Positions 1 through 6,938 of a stretch of DNA of 15,167 nt are shown piece after piece. The position numbers and the translations under genes are program-made. Each line of letters opens with the position of its first letter. Position 1 is the stretch's first letter. The stretch lies in contig JAHHQZ010000037.1 in the NCBI GenBank assembly GCA_020026075.1, forward strand, positions 1 to 15,167. The letters are read 5' to 3'. The notes beneath the pieces were generated by a model. The model saw only the letters and a program-made list of their open reading frames with translations, did no database searches and was not told where the DNA came from. This stretch comes from Actinobacillus sp. (GTDB taxonomy: Bacteria; Pseudomonadota; Gammaproteobacteria; Enterobacterales; Pasteurellaceae).

Positions 1-43
1 CCCCACACACACACACCACCACACACACCACCACACATACACC
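1..43. repeat. CA-rich simple sequence repeat
   Basis: The first 37 bases contain only A and C on this strand. They are made of CA dinucleotides interrupted by ACC steps. A 12-base unit (ACCACCACACAC) occurs twice in tandem at 15-26 and 27-38, the second copy differing only in its last base. The tract lies about 100 bases upstream of the proposed flp1 promoter. It may be a true low-complexity repeat of variable length or a sequence-end artefact, since it touches the window edge. Confidence 0.7.
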
Positions 44-143
44 GAGCGGCTGATTTTTATACTGGCAGCGTGAGGGTAGCAACTATTTATAAAAATTATT
101 TAAAGGCTAAAATACACCGCAAGTAAATCAAGCGTGGTTTTGT

Positions 144-161
144 GCTTGGTTTACCCCAAGC
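144..161. repeat. Inverted repeat over the flp1 -35 region
   Basis: GCTTGG (144-149) and CCAAGC (156-161) form a 6-bp dyad with a six-base centre. It overlaps the proposed -35 element, which is a usual place for a regulator's operator. It lies upstream of the predicted RNA start, so an RNA hairpin role is less likely. A short dyad like this can also arise by chance. Confidence 0.35.
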
Positions 162-174
162 CTAACGGCATAAT
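146..174 (+). promoter_or_regulatory. Probable sigma-70 promoter of flp1
   Basis: A -35-like TTGGTT (146-151) is followed after 17 bases by CATAAT (169-174), which matches five of six bases of the -10 consensus. This would start RNA near 181 and give a leader of about 30 bases with GGAG (197-200) nine bases before the flp1 ATG. The -35 is a weak match, so an activator could be needed. A second AT-rich -10-like site (TAAAAT at 108-113) lacks a good partner. Prediction by eye only. Confidence 0.45.
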
Positions 175-209
175 GAAAACCCAAGTTATTATTTATGGAG
201 AAATCTTAA

Positions 210-470
210 ATGTTAAATACTCTTTCTACAAAAGCGTACATCGCTACTACTGAAGCTATCCGCTCTGCAAGAACTTCACTACGTACTTTCGTAAAAGATG
301 AACGTGGTGTTACTACAATCGAATATGGTCTAATCGCTATCGCAATGGCTGTATTAATCATGTACGCATTCTACGGTGATGGCAGCTTTGTGGGTAAATT
401 AAAAGCTAAATTTAGCGATCTAGCTAACACTATAAGTTCTCAAAATATTAGCCCTAACACTGCCCCTTAA
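210..470 (+). CDS. flp1: Flp1, major Flp/type IVb pilin prepilin
   Basis: Major subunit of the Flp (type IVb) pilus, which gives tight non-specific adherence and biofilm growth. The 86-residue product has a long basic leader (residues 1-33) ending in an RG pair, then the Flp motif VTTIEYGLIA. Cleavage by TadV is expected after G33, leaving a 53-residue mature pilin with Glu at +5 and Tyr at +6, the signature of Flp pilins. The hydrophobic stretch at about 41-56 is the assembly helix. The C-terminus is polar and rich in Ser and Asn. GGAG at 197-200 is a good ribosome site nine bases before the ATG. It is the only flp gene here, and a strong terminator follows directly, so it is probably transcribed far more than the genes downstream. 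Confidence 0.95.
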   Translation: MLNTLSTKAYIATTEAIRSARTSLRTFVKDERGVTTIEYGLIAIAMAVLIMYAFYGDGSFVGKLKAKFSDLANTISSQNISPNTAP

Positions 471-476
471 ATAATT

Positions 477-500
477 AAAGCCCGCATCGGCGGGCTTTTT
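477..500 (+). terminator. Intrinsic terminator between flp1 and tadV
   Basis: AAAGCCCGC (477-485) pairs perfectly with GCGGGCTTT (490-498) around a four-base ATCG loop, and a run of five T (496-500) follows. This is a textbook Rho-independent terminator only six bases after the flp1 stop. Because no clear promoter is seen between it and tadV, partial read-through probably feeds the rest of the operon. Confidence 0.9.
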
Positions 501-519
501 ATCTTCTTTATTTTATTCA

Positions 520-981
520 ATGTTACAACTGCAACTCATTATTTTTGTTCTTTCTTGTATAGTCCTTGTGTTTGGCTTATTTTATATAAGTTGGACGGAC
601 ATTACCCAGCGTTTAATCAGCAATCGAGCGGTGGGCGTTATGCTGTGTGCCATTATGCCATTCGCCCTTATTTGGTGGCACGAGCTTTATTGGGTTCAGG
701 CACTCGGCACGTTATTGGTGGGCTTTTTACTGTTTTATATTCGCGTGATAGGCGCAGGGGATATAAAACTTTTAAGCGTGTTAATGCTCGCCGTACCAGA
801 CGACCAAGTGTTGTCATTTCTGTTTTTCACAACCGCCATTGGCGGTTTGCTTGCCATTGGTGGCTTATTGTTTTTCCGCCAAAACGTTCGCCAACACGGC
901 TTGCCGTATGGGGTTGCCATTAGTGGTGGCTTTTTAATTCACTTTATTTTGGAGGGAATGCTGTTTTTAGCACAGCATTAA
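520..981 (+). CDS. tadV: TadV prepilin peptidase
   Basis: Inner-membrane aspartic peptidase (A24 family, short TadV/CpaA type) that removes the leaders of Flp1 and of the pseudopilins TadE and TadF. At 153 residues it lacks the N-terminal methylase domain of PilD-type enzymes, as is normal for TadV. Both expected catalytic aspartates are visible: D27 in the sequence SWTDITQRLISN and D81 in the GAGD motif (78-81), followed by KLL. Hydrophobic segments lie near residues 4-24, 38-56, 60-75, 86-112 and 130-150. The start lies 20 bases past the terminator's T-run and has no recognisable Shine-Dalgarno sequence; the leader is U-rich, so translation may be weak. The ORF has no better start upstream. 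It ends five bases before rcpC. Confidence 0.93.
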   Translation: MLQLQLIIFVLSCIVLVFGLFYISWTDITQRLISNRAVGVMLCAIMPFALIWWHELYWVQALGTLLVGFLLFYIRVIGAGDIKLLSVLMLAVPDDQVLSFLFFTTAIGGLLAIGGLLFFRQNVRQHGLPYGVAISGGFLIHFILEGMLFLAQH

Positions 982-986
982 CAGCT
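951..986 (+). promoter_or_regulatory. Hairpin-spaced ribosome binding site of rcpC
   Basis: GGAGGG (951-956) is 30 bases from the rcpC ATG (987), too far for direct use. Between them AATGCTG (957-963) and CAGCATT (973-979) form a perfect 7-bp stem with a nine-base loop. If it folds, GGAGGG sits just before the stem and a seven-base spacer (980-986) follows it, giving normal spacing to the ATG. No closer Shine-Dalgarno sequence is visible. The role is inferred; the stem and the purine tract are seen directly. Confidence 0.4.
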
Positions 987-1763
987 ATGAATTATCGTCT
1001 TTTGTTTATTCTTTCTTTTTTGATTTTAGGCGTGGGCATTGCCGGGCTGTTTGTTATGGACAACGACAACCCTGTAAAACAGCAAGTGGTCGCCCAATTA
1101 CCTGTGGCAAAAGAGAAAGATGTGGTTATCACCACAGCTATTGCTGAGCGTGATGTGAAAAAAGGTCAGCTTATTTCTGCTGACGACTACAAAATTTCTA
1201 ATGTTACCATTCAAGTAAAAGATGGGGACGACACCCCAGATAAAACCCCGCAACTGGCGTTTAACTTGCGTTCAATGATTGCCGATGGTGGCACAGGCTC
1301 GCTTGTAGGCTTTTTAGCCAAAGAAAACATTGCCAAAGGCTCGCTCATTGAACCTGCGGTGATTCTTTCGCCAAAAGCGCCTGATTTCATTTTATCGAGC
1401 TTAAATCCTGCTGAGGATGTGGCGTACAGCTTACCTGTGGGCGCTAGTAATGCCTACTTGCTTGATACCTTAAAAACAGGGGCGTATGTGTCACTTTTTG
1501 CAAGTTTTAAACAAGCCAATGGTGATCAAATGCAAGGTAATTTGGTAAAAGTCGTAGACTACGTGCCAGTGTTGCGTGTGACCCAAAGTGAGCAAAAAGA
1601 TGAGAAAAATTCCAGCGCAGGGGTATTGATTTTGAAGTTGTCTGTTAAGCAATTAGAACAATTATTCAAACTACCACAGGATGCAACATTACTCGCCTTG
1701 CCAGCCGATAAACCGCAGCCTGTTCAACAACGTGGCTTACTCATTCGTCAATTACGAGGTTAA
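987..1763 (+). CDS. rcpC: RcpC/CpaB-family pilus assembly protein (SAF domain)
   Basis: A periplasmic protein of the Tad machine thought to support the RcpA secretin; it belongs to the RcpC/CpaB family. The 258-residue product starts with a membrane anchor or uncleaved signal (residues 4-24). A SAF-type domain follows, seen as the sequence AERDVKKGQLISADDY near residues 53-68, typical of CpaB proteins. The rest is a mixed alpha/beta region with a second conserved block (SLPVGASNAYLLDTLKTGAY, near 146-165) and no cysteines. It starts five bases after tadV and ends two bases before rcpA. Its ribosome site is unusual because the only good purine tract lies upstream of a hairpin. Confidence 0.9.
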   Translation: MNYRLLFILSFLILGVGIAGLFVMDNDNPVKQQVVAQLPVAKEKDVVITTAIAERDVKKGQLISADDYKISNVTIQVKDGDDTPDKTPQLAFNLRSMIADGGTGSLVGFLAKENIAKGSLIEPAVILSPKAPDFILSSLNPAEDVAYSLPVGASNAYLLDTLKTGAYVSLFASFKQANGDQMQGNLVKVVDYVPVLRVTQSEQKDEKNSSAGVLILKLSVKQLEQLFKLPQDATLLALPADKPQPVQQRGLLIRQLRG

Positions 1764-1765
1764 TT

Positions 1766-3112
1766 ATGCGTATTTTTCAGTCCTTTATCGCCGTTATGGC
1801 CATAACTTTTGCTACGGTCGCTGATGCGGCAGTGATGTACCTTTCACCAGGTAGCACCAAAGAACTTCATTTCGATGAAAAAATTGACACAATTTTTGTA
1901 ACGAACGATAACGTTGCTAGCTATAAGATTTTGGCGGATAAAACGTTGATTTTATATGGTTTAAATCCAGGTAGCACAGACATTGCGATTTACGCCAAAG
2001 ACCAAAAAACCTTATTAAACGATAAAGTAGTAGTGAATGATTTAGGCGATTTTATCGTTGATGCGAATAACCAAGTTAAAATCCATTTACCAAAAACTAA
2101 ATTACAAGTTGTAAAAACTGGGAGTGCTTACGTTATCGAAGGTGAAGCACAATCCCAAGAGGAATTAGAAAAAGCTAAGCGTATTGTCGCAGCCTCAGTA
2201 AATAGTCCTGTGGAAAAAAATACGAGAGACTTAGATGGTGAAGGCTTAGGTCAGAATTTATTAACAAAATATGATTACCAAAACGTCATCAGCAACGCCA
2301 AAGTGGTAGAACCACGCCAAGTAAACGTACGTTTAACCGTGGTAGAAATTAACCGTAATCTTGTAGAACAATTAGGGATTAACTGGGATAGAACGGGGCA
2401 AATTGCAGGTAGCTGGGGGAATTTTCTTGGTGGCTTAACTGGTGGGAAAATTAATATTAGCGTTGATAGTATGAAGGGTTTCATCAGTGCCTTAAATAAC
2501 CGTGATAATGCCAAAGTGTTAGCAGAACCGAATTTATCACTACTTTCAGGCGAAAAAGCTGAGGTATTGATCGGTGGTGAAATTCCGTTTATTCAGTACG
2601 ATAAAGACGGTAATCCAACCGTTATTTACAAAAACTATGGCATTAACTTAAAAGTTGCTGCGAAAATGCAAGACAATGGGAATATCCGCATTGCGCTACA
2701 TCAGGAAGTATCCGACATCGTGAGCGATAGAGCGGAAAGTGGGCAGGCAATGCCAATGCTTAGTACCACAAAAAGTAAATCTATGTTTGAAGTTGCGAAT
2801 GGTCAAAGTTTTATTATCGGTGGTTTGTATAACAACAAACGCACTGAAACTTTATCCAAAATGCCATTGTTGGGTGATGTGCCTATTCTCGGTGCGTTTT
2901 TCCGTTCAGCGGAAACCAAAGGTGCCGAAAAAGAATTGCTTATCGTGGCGACAGTTAACCTTGTGAAACCTGTTAATGGCGATGAAATTACTTATCCAAA
3001 CTTTGAAGAAACTGGCACATTGGCACGCTTTTTCAATGTAACACCGATCCAGCATTTATATCAAAATACTCAAGTACATAACTTCTTAGAACGTGGAGGT
3101 TTTATCCAATGA
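1766..3112 (+). CDS. rcpA: RcpA outer-membrane secretin of the Flp pilus
   Basis: Forms the outer-membrane ring through which the Flp pilus leaves the cell (type II/III secretin family, CpaC group). The 448-residue product has a Sec signal peptide (1-21 or 1-22, ending TVADA). The N-terminal pilus domain at about 24-92 contains NPGSTDIAIY. A BON-like segment follows near 105-145. The secretin core runs from about 185 to 402, with AEPNLSLLSGEKAEVLIGGE (253-272) and the end signature VPILGAFFRS (372-381). About 45 residues follow the core, and a pilotin-binding tail was not recognised. GAGGT (1756-1760) gives a good ribosome site inside the rcpC end. The stop overlaps the rcpB start by four bases, suggesting translational coupling. 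Confidence 0.95.
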   Translation: MRIFQSFIAVMAITFATVADAAVMYLSPGSTKELHFDEKIDTIFVTNDNVASYKILADKTLILYGLNPGSTDIAIYAKDQKTLLNDKVVVNDLGDFIVDANNQVKIHLPKTKLQVVKTGSAYVIEGEAQSQEELEKAKRIVAASVNSPVEKNTRDLDGEGLGQNLLTKYDYQNVISNAKVVEPRQVNVRLTVVEINRNLVEQLGINWDRTGQIAGSWGNFLGGLTGGKINISVDSMKGFISALNNRDNAKVLAEPNLSLLSGEKAEVLIGGEIPFIQYDKDGNPTVIYKNYGINLKVAAKMQDNGNIRIALHQEVSDIVSDRAESGQAMPMLSTTKSKSMFEVANGQSFIIGGLYNNKRTETLSKMPLLGDVPILGAFFRSAETKGAEKELLIVATVNLVKPVNGDEITYPNFEETGTLARFFNVTPIQHLYQNTQVHNFLERGGFIQ

Positions 3113-3615
3113 TGACATTCAGCAGTAAAACATTACAACGCTTAGCCCTTGCTGCAACTTTTGTCGCAGGCTATGTACAGGCCGCCACGAATTACCCTGC
3201 CCCAGTGAGTGCCACACAAAGTAATTTTGCACCGATTGTAACGCAAACGGCACTGTATGTGCCGCCAATGGGCAAAACACTTGGCGTGGAAAATTTAAAA
3301 GCGCAATTACTACAAAACTCGCCTGAGCTACATAATGGCAAGGCCGTAATATTTTACGAAAAAAAACAACATAAGAATGCACTTACTCTTCGTGCCTTTT
3401 TGCAGCAACACGGAATGCAAACATCAGCCATTATGTTAAAAATGCAAAAAATGCCGCTGTATCCGTTGTATGTGGAAGTGCATAAGACAGGTAAAAATAT
3501 TGCCGAATGCGAGTCTAAGCCATTGGATCAGAACGTGTTCCAAGAAGCTTATACCTTACAAGATATTCGCCCGTGCTATGTGGGCAATAATGCACATTTG
3601 CAATATACCGAATAA
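3109..3615 (+). CDS. rcpB: RcpB outer-membrane-associated Flp pilus protein
   Basis: RcpB is found in Tad loci of Pasteurellaceae, where it fractionates with the outer membrane along with RcpA; its exact action is not known. The 168-residue product begins with a Sec-type signal peptide (about 1-25, ending YVQA). The mature part is CpaD-like in position and character but shows no well-known catalytic motif. Two cysteines, in AECESK (near 133) and RPCYVG (near 156), could form a disulfide in the periplasm. GGAGG (3095-3099) serves the start. Two ATG codons sit side by side (3109 and 3112); the first overlaps the rcpA stop as ATGA. The gene contains a run of eight A (3359-3366). Identification rests mainly on position and signal peptide. 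Confidence 0.85.
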   Translation: MMTFSSKTLQRLALAATFVAGYVQAATNYPAPVSATQSNFAPIVTQTALYVPPMGKTLGVENLKAQLLQNSPELHNGKAVIFYEKKQHKNALTLRAFLQQHGMQTSAIMLKMQKMPLYPLYVEVHKTGKNIAECESKPLDQNVFQEAYTLQDIRPCYVGNNAHLQYTE

Positions 3616-3645
3616 AAGGACAGAAAAAGGAAAAAGGATAGAAAT

Positions 3646-4764
3646 ATGTTATTGCTTGATAGTGAAAATGTCACGCTCAGCAGTGCAAGAAAAGTGGTGG
3701 TGATTTCCCCTGAACACCACTTACAAAGTGAACTTGCCCAGTTGTTGCGTTCTTATGGTATTGAAAATATAGAAGGCATTGATAGCTCGTATCGTAGTGA
3801 GGATATTGCGCTTGATGCAGAAGAAACAGTGGGCGTGATTATTGATATTGGTGATGAAACCGATGTCGTGCGTATTACCGAACAAGTAAGTGCTATTGTG
3901 CCACAGCAAATGTGGTGCTGTTTGGTGGGCGTGAGCGATTCCATTTCTTTAGCACAAAAATTATTAGAACAAAATATTTTATATTTTAACGCTGATACTC
4001 AGCTAAATTTAATGATGAACCGTATCGTGTCAAAAACGATGATGATTCCAAGCTTCCGCTACACGGTACGCATTGGGGTTTTAGGCTGTAAAGGCGGTAT
4101 TGGTTCGACTTTTATTGCCTCACGTGTGGCAGCGAAAATTGCCCAAAGCAAAAATGTGCCAGTATTGCTCGCTCAAGGTTCCAATGGCTCACAAGATTTA
4201 GACTTGTTGTTTGATAAAAAGCTACAAGGCGACATCGTGGAGTACAAAGATCATTTGTCGATTTTTAACGGCAATGTTGAGCAGATCCCGAAAAACGAGG
4301 TCGAAAAATTTAACTTTATTTTGATCGACCAACCAATCTTTAACGTTAACAAAGATGCCTATACAGAGTTTTTCGATGTGGCGAGTAGCTTTGTGCTGGT
4401 GGTGGAACGTCATCCTAACTCATTACGCATTGCGAAACGCTTTTTAGACCAATGTGCTCGCCAAAAAGCAAAAACAGGACAGCTTATTCGTACCTTTGTG
4501 TGTATTGTGGATAGCCGTTTGGAGCATTCTCGCTTAATGTCAAAAGCAGATATTGAAACCTTACTTGGTACGCCAGTGGATGCCATCATTCCGTTTTTGA
4601 AAAACACTAACGCTCGTACGGTGTTGGACGTGAAATTAAACAAAAACCAACAAAAACTCATTAACACCTTAACGATGACAATCATCGGTGTAATTTCTCG
4701 TCAAGGGAATAAAAAAGAACAGCAAAGCTTGTTCAAAGCCCTATGGCAAAAACTCATTAACTAA
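3646..4764 (+). CDS. tadZ: TadZ localisation protein (receiver-like plus MinD/ParA-like ATPase domain)
   Basis: TadZ directs the Tad machine to the pole in A. actinomycetemcomitans. The 372-residue protein has an N-terminal atypical receiver-like domain (about 14-130) and a C-terminal MinD/ParA-like domain (about 140-345). The deviant Walker A reads KGGIGST (149-155): the signature lysine K149 is kept, but the second lysine of KGGxGKT is serine (S154), as in many CpaE/TadZ proteins. A Walker B-like stretch FNFILIDQP follows near 224-232. No signal peptide is seen, consistent with a cytoplasmic or membrane-surface role. An AAAAAGGA purine tract lies before the ATG. It is 30 bases from rcpB and 12 bases from tadA. 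Confidence 0.92.
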   Translation: MLLLDSENVTLSSARKVVVISPEHHLQSELAQLLRSYGIENIEGIDSSYRSEDIALDAEETVGVIIDIGDETDVVRITEQVSAIVPQQMWCCLVGVSDSISLAQKLLEQNILYFNADTQLNLMMNRIVSKTMMIPSFRYTVRIGVLGCKGGIGSTFIASRVAAKIAQSKNVPVLLAQGSNGSQDLDLLFDKKLQGDIVEYKDHLSIFNGNVEQIPKNEVEKFNFILIDQPIFNVNKDAYTEFFDVASSFVLVVERHPNSLRIAKRFLDQCARQKAKTGQLIRTFVCIVDSRLEHSRLMSKADIETLLGTPVDAIIPFLKNTNARTVLDVKLNKNQQKLINTLTMTIIGVISRQGNKKEQQSLFKALWQKLIN

Positions 4765-4776
4765 AAGCGGTAATTT

Positions 4777-6057
4777 ATGCTAACCCAAGAACAACAGATT
4801 TTTTTCCGCAACGGCATTCTAAGCAACCTTGAAGTTAACCGCTTAGACAGCCTAAAAGAAGACCGCGAGAAGCTGGTCAATGAACTGGTGCAAGTAGCGT
4901 TCCTTGTGGCGGGGAAAACGGACAGCTATTTAACCGCCGCCGATGCAACCATTATGGCAGAAATGGTTGCCGATGAAATTATGGGATTCGGTCCTTTGCG
5001 TGAGCTAATGGAAGACGACACCGTCAATGATATTCTCGTTAATGGTCCTGATGATGTATGGGTGGAACGTGCGGGGATTTTGGGAAAAACAGACAAACGT
5101 TTTATCGATAACGATCAACTGACAGAAATTGCACGTCGTCTTGTGGCAACGGTAGGGCGTCGTATTGATGATAGCTCGCCTTTAGTGGATAGTCGTTTGC
5201 CAGATGGTTCTCGTTTAAATGTGGTAATTCCGCCCATTGCTCTGGATGGAACCTGCATTTCCATTCGTAAATTTTCTAAAAATAAAAAATCCCTGCAAGA
5301 GTTGGTGAACTTCGGTTCAATGACGTTGCAAATGGCGAACTTTTTAATTATCGCCACACGTTGTCGAGTGAATATTATTGTATCGGGTGGCACAGGTTCT
5401 GGTAAAACGACATTGCTAAATGCACTTTCAAGTTATATTTCCCCAAAAGAAAGGGTTATCACAATGGAAGATACTGCGGAACTTCGTCTTGACCAGCCAC
5501 ACATCGTACGTTTGGAAACCCGTATTGCGGGCGTGGAAAATACAGGGGCGATTACGATGCAAGACTTGGTTATCAATGCCTTGCGTATGCGTCCTGAACG
5601 TATCATCGTAGGGGAATGTCGTGGGGCAGAGGCCTTTCAAATGCTACAAGCAATGAACACTGGTCACGATGGCTCAATGTCGACGCTGCACGCCAATAAC
5701 CCGCACGATGCCTTGGCTCGTTTAGAAAGTATGGTGATGATGGCAAACTCTGGTTTGCCGTTGGAGGCGATTCGCCGCAATATCAGTTCAGCGGTGAATA
5801 TCATCATTCAAGCCTCACGTTTAAATGATGGCTCTCGTAAGGTCACTCACATTACGGAAGTAATGGGGATGGAAAATGGGCAGGTGGTATTGCAAGATAT
5901 TTTCACCTATCAGCCCACAAACGAGCGTACCCAAGAAGGCAAAATCATCGGCTCATTTATCAACCATGGGCTACTTTCACGCAGTATTGTGTCGCAGCAA
6001 GCGGAAGTGTTCAGCTTATCTAATGAATTAAAATCAATTTTTAGCGAGGTGGAGTGA
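4777..6057 (+). CDS. tadA: TadA, secretion/assembly ATPase (CpaF family)
   Basis: Cytoplasmic hexameric ATPase that powers Flp pilus assembly (type II/IV secretion ATPase superfamily, CpaF/TadA branch). The 426-residue product has an N-terminal domain (about 1-170) with DDTVNDILVNGPDDVWVER (80-98). The ATPase domain has Walker A GGTGSGKTT (204-212, K210), the Asp box TMEDTAEL (229-236) and Walker B RIIVGECRG (275-283, E280). The His box TGHDGSMSTLHAN (295-307) has H297 and H305. All key residues are present, so it should be active. Length is usual for the family. The ribosome site AGCGG (4766-4770) is modest. The stop overlaps the tadB start region. Confidence 0.97.
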   Translation: MLTQEQQIFFRNGILSNLEVNRLDSLKEDREKLVNELVQVAFLVAGKTDSYLTAADATIMAEMVADEIMGFGPLRELMEDDTVNDILVNGPDDVWVERAGILGKTDKRFIDNDQLTEIARRLVATVGRRIDDSSPLVDSRLPDGSRLNVVIPPIALDGTCISIRKFSKNKKSLQELVNFGSMTLQMANFLIIATRCRVNIIVSGGTGSGKTTLLNALSSYISPKERVITMEDTAELRLDQPHIVRLETRIAGVENTGAITMQDLVINALRMRPERIIVGECRGAEAFQMLQAMNTGHDGSMSTLHANNPHDALARLESMVMMANSGLPLEAIRRNISSAVNIIIQASRLNDGSRKVTHITEVMGMENGQVVLQDIFTYQPTNERTQEGKIIGSFINHGLLSRSIVSQQAEVFSLSNELKSIFSEVE

Positions 6058-6938
6058 TGCTGTTGTTCTATTTGGTCTTAATTTTTGGGGGATTGATTTT
6101 TTTGTATACGCTCACGTTATTCGTGCGTACCAAAAATAAAATTATCCCGAAAGAATACACCAAAAACCTAAGGCAGGAATTATTTAACAAATTTCGTCAA
6201 GATGCCAAGCTTTGGGTGTATTACTTCGTCAACGGTAATAAAGAAAACTTGTTGCGTAACAGCTTATTAGCCTTGTTGCTATTTATGGTGGTTATCGGTA
6301 TTAATGGGCAGTTTGTGAAATTTGACCCAACCATTATTTCCATTGGCTACTGGCTGTTATTTGCAAGTGCTGTATGGAAATTAGGCCGCCGCCGTAATCG
6401 TAAAGACTTTGAAAATGGCTTTCCTGAGGTTATTCAAGTGCTAAACAGTGCCATTACCGCAGGAGCAGGGCTATTGCAAGCGTTATCTCGTTGCGGGAAG
6501 GATATTCAAGGTAATCTGGGTAAAGAATTTTCCTATATTTATAAACGCTTAGCTATTGGTGAGGACATAGCGACGGTGCTGGAAGATAGCTACACTCGCT
6601 GGCCATACAAAGAATTCTACTATTTTGTGGTGATCGTACGGATTAACCTTGAAAAAGGTGGACAAATGAAAGAGGTTATTAACCGCTTAGGGCGTGTAAT
6701 TGCTGACAGTCGCAAAATGGAGCAGAAAAAACGTGCAATGACTTCCGAGGCACGAATGTCTGCAATGATTGTTGGAGCTTTTCCATTGGTATTTTTCCTT
6801 TTTATGAAGTTCCAAATGCCAGAAAACTTTGATTTTGTTATCAATAATCCAAGCGGTCGAATAATTCTTTACTATGTTTTAGGCTCAGAATTACTGGGTA
6901 TGGGTATTATTTGGGGATTAATGAAAAAGGCGGCATGA
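6057..6938 (+). CDS. tadB: TadB inner-membrane platform protein (T2SSF domain)
   Basis: Polytopic inner-membrane protein of the GspF/T2SSF family that, with TadC, forms the platform on which TadA acts. From the chosen ATG the product has 293 residues. Membrane segments are predicted near 1-23, 70-82, 94-108, 231-248 and 268-288. The T2SSF cytoplasmic domain lies between about 118 and 228 and includes GFPEVIQVLNSAITAGAGLL (121-140), the typical start of this domain. A GTG codon directly before the ATG (6054) would add one residue; the ATG is preferred, with AGGTGGAG just upstream. The start overlaps the tadA stop, and the stop overlaps the tadC start, so the three are probably translationally coupled. 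Confidence 0.93.
   Translation: MLLFYLVLIFGGLIFLYTLTLFVRTKNKIIPKEYTKNLRQELFNKFRQDAKLWVYYFVNGNKENLLRNSLLALLLFMVVIGINGQFVKFDPTIISIGYWLLFASAVWKLGRRRNRKDFENGFPEVIQVLNSAITAGAGLLQALSRCGKDIQGNLGKEFSYIYKRLAIGEDIATVLEDSYTRWPYKEFYYFVVIVRINLEKGGQMKEVINRLGRVIADSRKMEQKKRAMTSEARMSAMIVGAFPLVFFLFMKFQMPENFDFVINNPSGRIILYYVLGSELLGMGIIWGLMKKAA

Noticed and set aside
63..80. Possible sigma-54 promoter (TGGCAG ... GC) before flp1
   Set aside because: The GG and GC elements are 15 bases apart instead of the fixed 12, so it does not fit sigma-54.
6911..6934. TTG start extending tadC upstream
   Set aside because: It lies deep in tadB, has no ribosome site, and would put charged residues before the membrane segment; the ATG pair at 6935 fits better.
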